48,846 nt of DNA from Abditibacteriota bacterium (lineage in GTDB: Bacteria; Armatimonadota; UBA5829), in assembly GCA_017552965.1 (NCBI GenBank), contig JAFZNQ010000027.1, positions 1 to 48,846 of the forward strand, read 5' to 3'. The translations under genes were made by a program, and so were the position numbers. The notes under the pieces were generated by a model that was not told where the DNA came from, searched no databases, and worked only from the letters and a program-made list of their open reading frames with translations. Below are positions 6,991 through 14,793 of the stretch, piece by piece (position 1 is the first letter of the stretch; each line of letters starts with the position of its first letter).

Positions 6991-9123
6991 ATGACAGTTA
7001 CCGAAGAACTGCGCCGGGAGTTCGAAGCCCCCGTCCGCGGAGATAAGCTGACCTACATATATCTGGCCAGAGGCTTTGCCGAGCCTGCAGACACCGTGAG
7101 CCGCAAAAGGGCCAACGGCTGCCGGGCTCTGTTTTCTCTGCCGGAGCCCTATATCTACAAAAACGACCTGATCTGCGGGTGCCTCCGCAGCATCTGGGGA
7201 GAGGCGGACCCCGCCGAGGCGGAGGCTGCCGGAGAGGCCCTCAGACAGCTGGGCGGCCGCAGCTTCGGCACCAACGCAGACCACTTTGCTCCCGACTACA
7301 GGACCCTGGTCGCCATAGGCCTCCCGGGGATGCTGGAGCGGCTTGAGGCTTCGGTGAAGGAGCACGCAGGGACTCCCGAAGGAGAATATGCCCGGGACAT
7401 GCAGATAGCCTTTGAAGGCTTTGTGGAGATGGTCCGGAACTATGCCGCCAAGGCGGAGAGCCTGGTGGGAGTAGAGGGCTACGATCCGGACAGGCTGGGC
7501 TTTATAGCCTCCAACCTCCGCGCCCTGCTTTCCGGCGCTCCCGACACCTTTGCCCGGGGGCTCCAGCTGGTGTGGCTGTGCCACCTGGCCTTTTTGTATG
7601 AAAACCGCTACGCCATGGCGCTGGGCCGCATAGACCAGTATCTGTGGGAGCTCTACGACGCCGACATCAGGGCCGGCAGGCTCACGGAGGACAGGGCGCA
7701 GGAGCTGCTGGAAAACGTGTTCATGAAGATCTACGAGCTCCACGCCTTTGTCGGCGGCGACGACGTGGTGAACATAGCCGTAGGCGGCCGGGACAGACAG
7801 GGCAGGGAGTCTGTGAATCCCCTGTCTCTCTGTGTGGTGCGGGCCGTGGGAGCCTGCAACGTGCCCGGTCCCAATCTGTCTCTCAGATATACCCCCGGTA
7901 TGAGCAAGGAATTCGTGGACGAGTGTCTGCAGGTCATAGGCACCGGTCTGGGCTATCCCGCCCTGATGAACGACGACGTGAATATAGCCGCCCTCAGCCG
8001 CTACGGCTACGAGCCGGAGGACGTGTACGACTACTGTATGGTGGGCTGCATCGAAAACTTCATCACGGGCTGCCAGCCCCCCTGGAGCGACAACCGCTTT
8101 GATACTCCCAAGTATATAGAATATCTTTTCAACAGGGGCAAGGACCCTCTGGGTATCGCCGACGGCCCGGACACGGGAGACATAGACGATATCCGGTCCA
8201 TGCAGGACTTTATGGACCGCTACGAGGCCCAGCTGCGGGCGGGCGTCAGGAGCTACGTGGACAGATTCTACTCCTACAACGTGATCAAAGACCCGGAGAA
8301 CTACACCCAGCCCTTCCTGTCCTGCCTGTGCAGGGACTGCATCAAGAGGGGTAAGGACATCAATATGGGCGGCGCCAAATACCCCTCGGTCCACGGGGCC
8401 GGGCTCATGGGCGTGGGCACCGTGGCCGACTCGCTGGCTGCCGTGGAAAAGGTGGTCTTTGAGGACCGGGAGACGGATCTTGCCACGCTGAAGCAGGCTC
8501 TGCTTAAAAACTTTGAGGGCTATGAAGCCCTGAGGCAAAAGCTGCTGGCCGCTCCCAAATACGGCAACAACGACGAATTCGTGGACAAATACGCCGTATG
8601 GTTCGTCAAATTCCTGGCGGGGGAATTCGCCAAATACCGCACCTATGACGGAGGCGGCATCTATATAGCCATGGCCTCCAATATCAGCAACATCTATTCC
8701 GGCGCTGCCACAGGCGCCACACCCGACGGCAGGAAGGCGCGGGCTCCCTTGTCCGACGCCTCGTCGCCCACCTACGGCAGGGACGTGAACGGGCCTACCG
8801 CCACGGTGCTGAGCCTGACCAAGCCCGACTATTCCGTGTGCGCCTGCGGCTCCGTGGTGAATCAGAAGTTTTCCCCGGACATGTTCAAGGGGGAAAACAG
8901 AGACAAGCTCCAGAGCCTTGTCAGGGCCTATTTTGCCCGGGGAGGCCAGGAGATGCAGATCAACGCTACCTCTCCCGAGGTCCTGAGGGACGCCATGCAG
9001 CATCCGGAGAATTATGGCAATATGGTGGTGAGGGTGTCCGGCTTTTCGGCAGTCTACGTGAAGCTGGCGCCGGAGGTCCAGGAGGATATACTCCACAGGA
9101 CCCAGCACGAATCCGCAGAATAA
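6991..9123 (+). CDS. Glycyl-radical enzyme, pyruvate formate-lyase-like family, substrate unknown
   Basis: A 710-residue cytoplasmic radical enzyme. The glycyl-radical loop is RVSGFSAVY with Gly684 as the expected radical site. The active-site loop is MVGCIENF with Cys353 as thiyl residue and Glu355 two residues on. The C-x-E arrangement is that of GRE dehydratases and C-N/C-S lyases; true pyruvate formate-lyases have adjacent cysteines instead. The protein is shorter than most characterised members (about 760-850). AAGGAGA precedes the ATG. The next gene, 13 bases on, is a zinc alcohol dehydrogenase that could reduce or oxidise the product. No radical-SAM activating enzyme is encoded in the window, so activation must come from elsewhere. 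Confidence 0.9.
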   Translation: MTVTEELRREFEAPVRGDKLTYIYLARGFAEPADTVSRKRANGCRALFSLPEPYIYKNDLICGCLRSIWGEADPAEAEAAGEALRQLGGRSFGTNADHFAPDYRTLVAIGLPGMLERLEASVKEHAGTPEGEYARDMQIAFEGFVEMVRNYAAKAESLVGVEGYDPDRLGFIASNLRALLSGAPDTFARGLQLVWLCHLAFLYENRYAMALGRIDQYLWELYDADIRAGRLTEDRAQELLENVFMKIYELHAFVGGDDVVNIAVGGRDRQGRESVNPLSLCVVRAVGACNVPGPNLSLRYTPGMSKEFVDECLQVIGTGLGYPALMNDDVNIAALSRYGYEPEDVYDYCMVGCIENFITGCQPPWSDNRFDTPKYIEYLFNRGKDPLGIADGPDTGDIDDIRSMQDFMDRYEAQLRAGVRSYVDRFYSYNVIKDPENYTQPFLSCLCRDCIKRGKDINMGGAKYPSVHGAGLMGVGTVADSLAAVEKVVFEDRETDLATLKQALLKNFEGYEALRQKLLAAPKYGNNDEFVDKYAVWFVKFLAGEFAKYRTYDGGGIYIAMASNISNIYSGAATGATPDGRKARAPLSDASSPTYGRDVNGPTATVLSLTKPDYSVCACGSVVNQKFSPDMFKGENRDKLQSLVRAYFARGGQEMQINATSPEVLRDAMQHPENYGNMVVRVSGFSAVYVKLAPEVQEDILHRTQHESAE

Positions 9124-9136
9124 AAAGGAGACAGAT

Positions 9137-10225
9137 ATGAAGACAGCCAAAGCGGCGGTGTTTATGGGGGCGGGCAAGCCCTTTGAGGTGAGAAGCTTTG
9201 ACGTGACCGAGCCCCCGGCGGGCTACGGCATGAGCACACTTGTGGCCAGCGGCATATGCGGCACCGACATACATATGACCCACGGCACCCTCATAGTGGG
9301 GTCGCCCTCCATCATCGGACATGAGTTTATAGGCAGGCTGGAAGCCTGCGACCCGGCGGAGGCGGCCCGATACGGACTGAAGCCGGGGGACTATGTGGTG
9401 GCGGATATAGCCGTGCCCTGCGGCGAATGCCTGCTGTGCAGGACCGGCGACGACGCCAACTGCGTCAATATGCAGGTGACCAACGGAGGCAGCATAGACG
9501 AAGCCCCCTATCTCTACGGAGGCTACAGTCAGGTGAACTACACCCCTCTGAAAAACCTCATCCGGGTGCCCGAGGGAGTGGACCCCCGGGCCGCTGCCGT
9601 GTTTGCCTGCCCGGGACCAACGGTGGTCCACGCCTGCAGACTGGCGGAGCAGGCCGGCGTCCGTTTTGAGGACATCGGCAGCGCCGTGGTGCAGGGAGCC
9701 GGGCCCGTGGGCATGTTTGCTATCATGTATCTGAAAGCAAAGGGCGTAAAAAAGGTCATAGCCGTGATGCGGTCGGACAAGCCCTTCCGCACCCGGGCTG
9801 CAGAGAGAGCCGGAGCGGACGAAGTGATGTTTATGAGCGAGGGCGGCGTCTGCGACAAGCTGGCCGCCGAAAACGGCGGACTGGGGCCGGACCTGTGCTT
9901 TGAGGCCTCCGGGGCTCCCGAAGCCATACCCGTGGGTATCGGCGTCCTGCGCAACAGAGGCGTGTATCTGGTGCCCGGCCAGTATTCCAACAGCGGGGGA
10001 GTGGAGATCCAGCCCCAGCTCATCACATTCAAGGCTCTCAGGATATTAGGCTCCTCCCAGTATTCCGTCATTGACGTCAGGGACTACCTGGAATTCCTGC
10101 GCAGCCACAGCGCGCTGGAAAGCGTCATCCTGTCCATGGGCAGCTTTTACCCCGTGGAGGACGTGAACGCTGCCATAGAGGCAGCCGACAAAGGGGAGAA
10201 CGTCAAGACCCTGCTGGTGCCTTAA
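9137..10225 (+). CDS. Zinc-dependent medium-chain alcohol dehydrogenase
   Basis: A 362-residue MDR-superfamily dehydrogenase that should interconvert an alcohol and a carbonyl with NAD(P). Catalytic zinc ligands are visible as Cys41 (GICGTD) and His62-Glu63 (GHEF). The structural zinc lobe is complete, with Cys95, Cys98, Cys101 and Cys109 in CGECLLCRTGDDANC. The nucleotide fold carries GAGPVG. AAGGAGA precedes the ATG, and the gene is clearly co-transcribed with the glycyl-radical enzyme, ending at the terminator at 10238. The pairing suggests it handles an aldehyde or alcohol from the radical reaction, but the substrate cannot be told. Confidence 0.92.
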   Translation: MKTAKAAVFMGAGKPFEVRSFDVTEPPAGYGMSTLVASGICGTDIHMTHGTLIVGSPSIIGHEFIGRLEACDPAEAARYGLKPGDYVVADIAVPCGECLLCRTGDDANCVNMQVTNGGSIDEAPYLYGGYSQVNYTPLKNLIRVPEGVDPRAAAVFACPGPTVVHACRLAEQAGVRFEDIGSAVVQGAGPVGMFAIMYLKAKGVKKVIAVMRSDKPFRTRAAERAGADEVMFMSEGGVCDKLAAENGGLGPDLCFEASGAPEAIPVGIGVLRNRGVYLVPGQYSNSGGVEIQPQLITFKALRILGSSQYSVIDVRDYLEFLRSHSALESVILSMGSFYPVEDVNAAIEAADKGENVKTLLVP

Positions 10226-10237
10226 AGAAACGATAAT

Positions 10238-10271
10238 AGCCCTGCCGAACGCTGCGGCAGGGCTTTTTTTT
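10238..10271 (+). terminator. Terminator after the alcohol dehydrogenase
   Basis: Ten-base stem AGCCCTGCCG (10238-10247) and CGGCAGGGCT (10255-10264), seven-base loop, then a run of T. Closes the GRE-ADH transcript. Confidence 0.92.
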
Positions 10272-10317
10272 CGCCCGCCCCCGCCTCCGACGGAAGAAAG
10301 ACCTTGTGTCATCCCGG

Positions 10318-10362
10318 CCAAAATCGCAACAGATGTAATGCGTCAGCATTACGCGATTTTGG
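10318..10362. repeat. Bulged two-step hairpin A in the gene-free region
   Basis: Outer arms CCAAAATCGC (10318-10327) and GCGATTTTGG (10353-10362) pair over ten bases. Inner arms TAATGC (10336-10341) and GCATTA (10346-10351) pair over six with loop GTCA. The 5' side has an eight-base bulge and the 3' side one base. The same layout recurs in hairpin C (10422-10468). Confidence 0.6.
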
Positions 10363-10379
10363 GGAAGGGATCTCGGGGT

Positions 10380-10405
10380 CCCCGGCGAAAAAGGTTTCGC
10401 CGGGG
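10380..10405. repeat. Perfect 11-base hairpin B
   Basis: CCCCGGCGAAA (10380-10390), loop AAGG, TTTCGCCGGGG (10395-10405). A diverged copy of the same palindrome lies at 10635-10660 (CCCC-A-GCGAAA, loop CATT, TTTCGC-C-GGGG). Confidence 0.6.
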
Positions 10406-10421
10406 TGTAATTCGGGCGGGA

Positions 10422-10468
10422 CCCGTTTGCCAGTTCCTTGCTCCGTCAGAGACGGAGGGGCAAACGGG
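10422..10468. repeat. Bulged two-step hairpin C
   Basis: Outer arms CCCGTTTGCC (10422-10431) and GGCAAACGGG (10459-10468). Inner arms CTCCGTC (10441-10447) and GACGGAG (10451-10457) with loop AGA. It has a nine-base bulge on the 5' side and one base on the 3' side, matching hairpin A in architecture but not in sequence. Confidence 0.6.
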
Positions 10469-10469
10469 G

Positions 10470-10792
10470 AGGACCCGGTCTCCGGTCCTGACGAGTTTAA
10501 TGGACATGCTCAAAGTCCGTTCCGACACTGAACCAGCTTTCTTTTCCTCATTTCGTTTCTCGGTTCGTCCGGGCAAGGGGGGCTTCCCCCCTTCGCATAC
10601 CCCCCCCTTTTTTTCGTGGGTATTGCATACTTTGCCCCAGCGAAACATTTTTCGCCGGGGACTTTATAATATATGGACCGGCCGGGGCGCTATGGGCCTG
10701 CAGCTCTCCTGCGCCGGGAGGACCCGGGAGCAGCCCGCCCGGGGCCTCCCGCTTGAAACGGAGCCCCGTTTGTGGTATAATCTTAGTGCATT
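10470..10792. other. Rest of the gene-free region: further hairpins, no coding sequence
   Basis: No reading frame here looks like a protein. Visible structures are AGGACC/GGTCCT (10470-10489), a strong AAGGGGGG/CCCCCCTT hairpin (10575-10593), the diverged copy of hairpin B at 10635-10660, and CGGGAGG/CCTCCCG (10715-10721 and 10745-10751). An isolated TATAAT lies at 10665-10670. The region ends in the tRNA-Pro promoter. The whole stretch 10266-10792 could be a structured non-coding RNA, a nest of repeat elements or a remnant; the sequence alone does not decide. Confidence 0.4.
10753..10781 (+). promoter_or_regulatory. Promoter of tRNA-Pro
   Basis: TTGAAA (10753-10758), 17-base spacer, TATAAT (10776-10781) with TGG in front (extended -10). 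The tRNA begins 11 bases later. Confidence 0.85.
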
Positions 10793-10866
10793 CGGGAAGT
10801 GGCGCAGCTTGGTAGCGCACCTGTTTTGGGAACAGGGGGCCGCAGGTTCAAATCCTGTCTTCCCGA
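10793..10866 (+). tRNA. tRNA-Pro (anticodon TGG)
   Basis: A 74-base cloverleaf. The acceptor arms CGGGAAG (10793-10799) and CTTCCCG (10859-10865) pair fully, with discriminator A at 10866. The D-arm contains GCGCAGCTTGGTAGCGC. The anticodon stem CCTGT/ACAGG encloses TTTGGGA with anticodon TGG at 10827-10829. The T-arm contains GGTTCAAATCC. CCA is not encoded. It has its own promoter and terminator, so it is a single-gene transcript. Confidence 0.97.
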
Positions 10867-10873
10867 CTCCTGT

Positions 10874-10897
10874 CCGGCTCCTTTGGGCCGGGCTTTT
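10874..10897 (+). terminator. Terminator of tRNA-Pro
   Basis: CCGGCTC (10874-10880), loop CTTT, GGGCCGG (10885-10891, one G-T pair), then GC and four T. It sits between the tRNA and the stop of the convergent DUF296 gene. Confidence 0.7.
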
Positions 10898-11336
10898 ATT
10901 TCAGCTTCCAGAAGCCGGTGCCTGTCTCCGGGTCATACACCTTGCGTATTTCTCCGCCCTCCACGGGTCTCAGCTCCGTTTCGCAGGTGTAGAGCACTCT
11001 CAGGCTCTTCATGTGTCCGCCTATGACCCGGTGTTCTCCGTCCTTTTTCATGGTAAACAGGGCGTGGGTGTGATGGACCGGCTTCCCGGCGCTCTCGTCC
11101 CACATCACGTTGCCGTTCATGGACACCAGCTCCAGCATACCCTCCACTGTCTCCGACTCAAAGTCGCCCTTCTCCGGGTCAAAGGTCATGACCTCCGCCC
11201 GGTCGCAGCCTCCTATGCCCGTATAGACCGCAGAGCGGATCTTTTCCCGTTTGCACACCTGCAGGATGGTGTCTATGACCTCCTCGCCCTTGTCGGTCCT
11301 GATGTAATAGGCGCTGCCAAAGCGTCTGTATTCCAA
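10896..11336 (-). CDS. DUF296/PPC-domain protein
   Basis: A 146-residue single-domain protein of the PPC (plants and prokaryotes conserved, DUF296) family. Visible family features are the opening YYIRTDKGEEVIDTI, the segment YTGIGGCDRAEV, and the histidine cluster VHHTHALF followed by IGGHMKS. These proteins form trimers; some bind DNA as fusions to AT-hooks, but the stand-alone bacterial form has no established role. The start is a TTG at 11336, because AAGGAGG lies just upstream and no ATG fits. It is monocistronic, with a promoter at 11367-11395. It does not belong to either neighbouring system as far as I can see. Confidence 0.88.
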   Translation of the reverse strand: MEYRRFGSAYYIRTDKGEEVIDTILQVCKREKIRSAVYTGIGGCDRAEVMTFDPEKGDFESETVEGMLELVSMNGNVMWDESAGKPVHHTHALFTMKKDGEHRVIGGHMKSLRVLYTCETELRPVEGGEIRKVYDPETGTGFWKLK

Positions 11337-11366
11337 AATGCGCCTCCTTTTTGTGTTCTATCTTCT

Positions 11367-11395
11367 ATTTTACTCTCCGGGGCGGGGTCTTTCAA
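11367..11395 (-). promoter_or_regulatory. Promoter of the DUF296 gene
   Basis: On the minus strand TTGAAA (11390-11395), 17-base spacer, TAAAAT (11367-11372), followed by AAGGAGG and a TTG start. Confidence 0.6.
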
Positions 11396-11404
11396 CAGGC
11401 GGTA

Positions 11405-11431
11405 TTGCGTAAAAGGGCCATTTGTTATAAA
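11405..11431 (+). promoter_or_regulatory. Probable promoter of the PTS permease gene
   Basis: TATAAA (11426-11431) preceded by TGT gives an extended -10; TTGCGT at 11405-11410 is a candidate -35 with a short 15-base spacer. The ATG is at 11465 after AAAAAGGA. Confidence 0.5.
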
Positions 11432-11464
11432 ATAATACTGTATCTACATAAAAAGGATCTGTAT

Positions 11465-12892
11465 ATGAAACACGAAGAATTGGTACAAGCCCTGATCCCC
11501 GCTCTGGGAGGCAGGGACAACATACTTCAGGTCATGAACTGCATGACCCGGCTCAGGGTCACCCTCGCAGACCCCGCCAAGGCCGATCTGGAAGCGGTGA
11601 AGCAGATAGAAGGCGTGTTGGGCGTGGTGGCCGACAGAGAGGAACGGCCGGAGATAGTGCTGGGGCCCGGCGTGGTGCGCCAATGCGCGGACATCTGCCA
11701 CAGCATGGGGCTGGGCGCTCCGGAAAAGACCTGGCAGGAAAACAAGGCTGAGATCAGGAGCCGCCAGAAGCAAAGCCCCCTCCGCGCGGGCCTGAAGACC
11801 TTTGGCGACATATTTATCCCCCTGATCCCCGGCGTGATCGCGGCGGGCCTTTGCGGCGGTCTGGCGACCCTGCTGGAACAGGCCTATCCCGGTCACAAGG
11901 ACATCCGGTGGTTTGAGACCCTGATCCAGCTCATGAAGATGATCAACGCCGCCTTTATGACCTACCTCACCGCCTGGGCCGGCTACAGGGCCGCCGAAAA
12001 ATTCGGCGGGACTCCCATACTGGGCGGCATGCTGGGCATGATCACAGGTCTGGACGGCATAAACACGGTGTCTGAGATATGGGGCCTCTTCAACGCCTCC
12101 GAGCCTCTCGCGTCCGTGCTGCGGGTCGGCAGAGGCGGCGTCCTGTCGGCTGTATTCGGAGTGTGGCTCCTGGTGGTTTGCGAGAAATGGCTCAGGAAAA
12201 GGATGCCCTCGGCTCTGGACGTGATCATTACGCCTCTTGTCCTCTTGCTGGGCTTTTGTATCCCGTATATATTCGTGGTCATGCCCCTGATGGGCTATAT
12301 CTCCAACGGTATCTGCTGGGTGGTGGAGCACGTCTGCATGTCCGAGAGCGTAGCCATCAGGGCTGTGGCAGGGTATGTGTCCGCGGCTCTCTTTTTGCCT
12401 ATGGTGTCCGTGGGTATGCATCACGGATTGGTGGCTCTCTACACGGTGCAGCTCAACACTCTGGGCTACGTGACCCTCTATCCCGCCCTGGCCATGGCCG
12501 GCGCCGGTCAGGTGGGCGCGTCCATTGCCCTGTGGATAAAGGCCCGCAAGGTGAAAAACGCCCGTCTGTCCCGGGTCATTGCCGGCGCTTTGCCCGCTGG
12601 CTTTCTGGGAGTAGGGGAGCCTCTCATTTACGGCGTCACTCTCCCTCTGGGCACTCCCTTCATCACCGCCGGACTGGGAGCCGGCTTCGGAGGCGCCTTT
12701 ATCATGGCCATGGAGGTGGCAGCCACTACCTGGGGACCTTCGGGACTTCTGGGCCTCTTTGTCATGACCGCCGGGCCCAATCCCGCCGCCAAGAGCCTCC
12801 TGTGCTATCTGACGGGACTGATAATAAGCTACATCATGGGCTTTATCATCACCACTATCGTCATCAAAAAAGAGGAGCTGACGGAAGAATAA
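11465..12892 (+). CDS. PTS sugar transporter EIIBC, glucose/sucrose/MurNAc type
   Basis: A 475-residue permease that should import and phosphorylate a sugar. Residues 1-85 form the EIIB domain with the phosphorylated Cys26 in NCMTRLRV. From about residue 115 the EIIC domain follows, with about ten membrane segments and the substrate loop GVGEPLIYGVTLPLGTP. Length and layout resemble MurP, the MurNAc permease, and sucrose/trehalose EIIBC. There is no EIIA domain, and no murQ-like etherase or glycosidase is adjacent, so the sugar is unknown. I chose the ATG at 11465, behind AAAAAGGA, over upstream in-frame codons because the EIIB domain starts there. A bidirectional terminator follows at once. 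Confidence 0.9.
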   Translation: MKHEELVQALIPALGGRDNILQVMNCMTRLRVTLADPAKADLEAVKQIEGVLGVVADREERPEIVLGPGVVRQCADICHSMGLGAPEKTWQENKAEIRSRQKQSPLRAGLKTFGDIFIPLIPGVIAAGLCGGLATLLEQAYPGHKDIRWFETLIQLMKMINAAFMTYLTAWAGYRAAEKFGGTPILGGMLGMITGLDGINTVSEIWGLFNASEPLASVLRVGRGGVLSAVFGVWLLVVCEKWLRKRMPSALDVIITPLVLLLGFCIPYIFVVMPLMGYISNGICWVVEHVCMSESVAIRAVAGYVSAALFLPMVSVGMHHGLVALYTVQLNTLGYVTLYPALAMAGAGQVGASIALWIKARKVKNARLSRVIAGALPAGFLGVGEPLIYGVTLPLGTPFITAGLGAGFGGAFIMAMEVAATTWGPSGLLGLFVMTAGPNPAAKSLLCYLTGLIISYIMGFIITTIVIKKEELTEE

Positions 12893-12923
12893 AAAAAAGC
12901 CGCCCTGCGGGGCGGCCTTTTTT
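12891..12923. terminator. Bidirectional terminator between convergent genes
   Basis: GCCGCCC (12899-12905), loop TGCG, GGGCGGC (12910-12916), with eight A on the left and six T on the right. It ends both the EIIBC gene and the minus-strand operon that finishes at 12929. Confidence 0.92.
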
Positions 12924-12928
12924 ATGCC

Positions 12929-13474
12929 TTATTTGGTCTTCACGACTATCACGGGGCGCAGCTCCGGATGGGCCGTGGCCACGCCAAAGCCCTCCTTGTT
13001 GATCCTGCCCTCGGGCTCCACAAAGGCGGCGTGGATCTCATCGACCCCGCTGTCCTTGAGCCACCACCACACCGGGCGTCTGTCCTTGTCGAAGAGGTTG
13101 AAGCAGGTCAGGTCCTTCTTCAGATACTTTTCCGCTTCCTTTACGGTCAGCAGACGCACCTTGAAGCCCTCCTTTTTCACTATCTTCTGCCTCTCCTGCT
13201 TGGTGAAGCATTTTTGCAGGAAGTCGCCGTTGAGATACTTGCACACGGAAGACTCCTCCCAGCTGGTCTTTTGGCTGATCTCGTTGTACTGCTTTCTGCC
13301 CAGCGAGTCCCTGCACAGCAGGAGGGCCGTGCCGTTGGTCTCTTCCAGCACTATCCACCTGATGGCCTTGGTCTGTCCCTTGTCGTCCTTATATTTGCCC
13401 ATGATTATCTGCTTGGCGCAAAGTGCCGGCAGGGCCATAAGGGCTATCACCAATACTGCAATAAGCTTTTTCAT
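12929..13474 (-). CDS. Secreted DUF6273-domain protein
   Basis: A 181-residue exported protein. Residues 1-20 are a signal peptide ending ALPALCA. The body has the order expected for DUF6273: an IRWIVLEE strand, LLLCRDSLG, the pair TSWEESSVCKYLNGDFLQKCF, a VRLLTVKEAEKYL segment, a WWWLKDSG stretch, and RPVIVVK at the end. DUF6273 resembles the C-type-lectin/sulfatase-modifying-factor fold and is common on gut bacterial surfaces; its function is not known to me. The ATG at 13474 overlaps the preceding gene's stop as ATGA, with CAGGAG upstream, so it is coupled to that glycosidase-like gene. It is the last gene of a five-gene operon. Confidence 0.75.
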   Translation of the reverse strand: MKKLIAVLVIALMALPALCAKQIIMGKYKDDKGQTKAIRWIVLEETNGTALLLCRDSLGRKQYNEISQKTSWEESSVCKYLNGDFLQKCFTKQERQKIVKKEGFKVRLLTVKEAEKYLKKDLTCFNLFDKDRRPVWWWLKDSGVDEIHAAFVEPEGRINKEGFGVATAHPELRPVIVVKTK

Positions 13475-14793
13475 TTTACTATACTCCTGTATTCGCGTAT
13501 TTGCTGCGACGCCAGGGCTCTCCATGCGTCGGATTGGTCCTTGTTCATAAATTCTCCCCCATAGGGGTGGTCGATATCGGGCTCGGCGGCTATGTGGGTG
13601 TCCACCATCTCGTTCCAGCTGTAAAAGCCGAAGCCGTCGCCTATCCTGGCGGCCTGAGCCCCTATGCCATAATAGTCCGTCTTTTTCTCCCGGATCATGA
13701 AGTCGGCCATAGCCCTGTAGGTGCGGTAGGTGATGACCAGATGCTGACCGGTGTCCTTTTGCCACTTGATAAGGGCGTCCTCCGTCTTTTTGCTCAGATA
13801 TCCGGTGCACCTGAGCACGTTGATCTCCGCGTGGCGGGTGGTCTCCGGCGTGGCGGCTCCGTAGGCTTCGTAGCCCCGGCCGTGGGGATGCTGAGAATAC
13901 ATCTCGTAGGGCAGCTCGGTGGCTATCAGCAGGTCGGGATATTTGTTTTTGAGCCGGCGTTTGATCTCCGCCATGGCGTCGTTCTGCACTCTGGCCCGAA
14001 AGTCTATCTGATCCTTGATGGCGCGGGTATGCCGGGCCTTGCCTGCCAGATAGGCCTCGAAGTCAAAGAGCTTCATGTCCATGAGCCTGATCTCGTCGGC
14101 GGAGCCGAATCGGGTGCCCCAGGCCTTGTTGATGCCGGCTATGTCGGTGTATTTTGCCAGCAAGTGCTTGCGGAACAACTGGCAGGATACCTCGTCGTCG
14201 GAGCCCTGCCATTCCAGCTCCACGGTGATGGCTATGACCGGCTTCAGCTTGCCCTCGTCCCACACTCTGAGCAGGGCCCCGTCATTGAGATATCTCTCCA
14301 GATACTCGTCGCAATAGCGGTAGCCTGCCTCGATGGTGCCGGCGTCATAGGGGATGATGCGGTCGGGCTTCCCTTCGCTGTCAAGACCCAGCTTCAGCTC
14401 GGCGCCGTAGGTCTCTTTGATGCGTTCCATGCGGTCCGGGGAGCCCAGGTCTGCCCATTCCTTGAGGCTCAGCCAGGGCAGGATCTCCAGCCCGGCTTCC
14501 CTGGCCAGCCTGTGGCCCCTGTCCAGCCAGAACCATTCCAGGGACATAGCCTGGATCCATTCGCTGTCTATGAACAGAGTATTGCAGCCCATGGCTTTTA
14601 TCTGCTTCAGATCCTTCAGAACGAGGGCGTCGTCGGTGCGCCAGGGCTCCCACCAGTGGAAGAAGTAATAAAAGCCGCACAGAGGGGAGTTGTCCCGGGT
14701 CCTCAGGGTGGTGTCCCTGCCGGCGGCCTGAGCTGCGCCCACTGCGGCAGCCAGCAGAAGCAATGCTGCCAATATACCGGTCAAGTGTCTCAT
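13471..14793 (-). CDS. Secreted putative TIM-barrel glycosidase, paralogue 1
   Basis: A 440-residue exported protein (signal peptide about residues 1-23). It starts with the module RDTTLRTRDNSPLCGFYYFF and continues with what looks like a (beta/alpha)8 barrel. Acidic candidates are the glutamates in ITVELEW and in YSWNEMVDTHIAAEPD; the latter resembles the WNE-EP motif of GH99/GH71-like and WbsX-like barrels. I cannot assign a family or substrate. It is clearly homologous over its full length to the next upstream gene (14790-16106), so the pair arose by tandem duplication. Its ATG overlaps that gene's stop as ATGA, and the next gene overlaps its own stop the same way. Confidence 0.75.
   Translation of the reverse strand: MRHLTGILAALLLLAAAVGAAQAAGRDTTLRTRDNSPLCGFYYFFHWWEPWRTDDALVLKDLKQIKAMGCNTLFIDSEWIQAMSLEWFWLDRGHRLAREAGLEILPWLSLKEWADLGSPDRMERIKETYGAELKLGLDSEGKPDRIIPYDAGTIEAGYRYCDEYLERYLNDGALLRVWDEGKLKPVIAITVELEWQGSDDEVSCQLFRKHLLAKYTDIAGINKAWGTRFGSADEIRLMDMKLFDFEAYLAGKARHTRAIKDQIDFRARVQNDAMAEIKRRLKNKYPDLLIATELPYEMYSQHPHGRGYEAYGAATPETTRHAEINVLRCTGYLSKKTEDALIKWQKDTGQHLVITYRTYRAMADFMIREKKTDYYGIGAQAARIGDGFGFYSWNEMVDTHIAAEPDIDHPYGGEFMNKDQSDAWRALASQQIREYRSIVK

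Noticed and set aside
6991-9123. True pyruvate formate-lyase (pflB)
   Set aside because: The active site is GCIE rather than adjacent cysteines, the protein is short, and no pflA or formate transporter is nearby.
6955-9177. 740-codon minus-strand open frame opposite the glycyl-radical enzyme
   Set aside because: The plus-strand protein has full GRE motifs, promoter and ribosome binding site; the antisense frame is His/Val/Gly-rich and without recognisable structure.
10318-10660. CRISPR array or integron attC sites
   Set aside because: The palindromes are not regularly spaced direct repeats, and there is no cas or integrase gene and no attC core motif.
10338-11435. 365-codon plus-strand open frame across the hairpin region and tRNA-Pro
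   Set aside because: It runs through the tRNA gene and antisense to the DUF296 gene, with no protein-like pattern.
13475-13810. N-terminal extension of the DUF6273 protein
   Set aside because: It overlaps the glycosidase gene in another frame. The internal ATG at 13474 has a ribosome binding site and gives a signal peptide.
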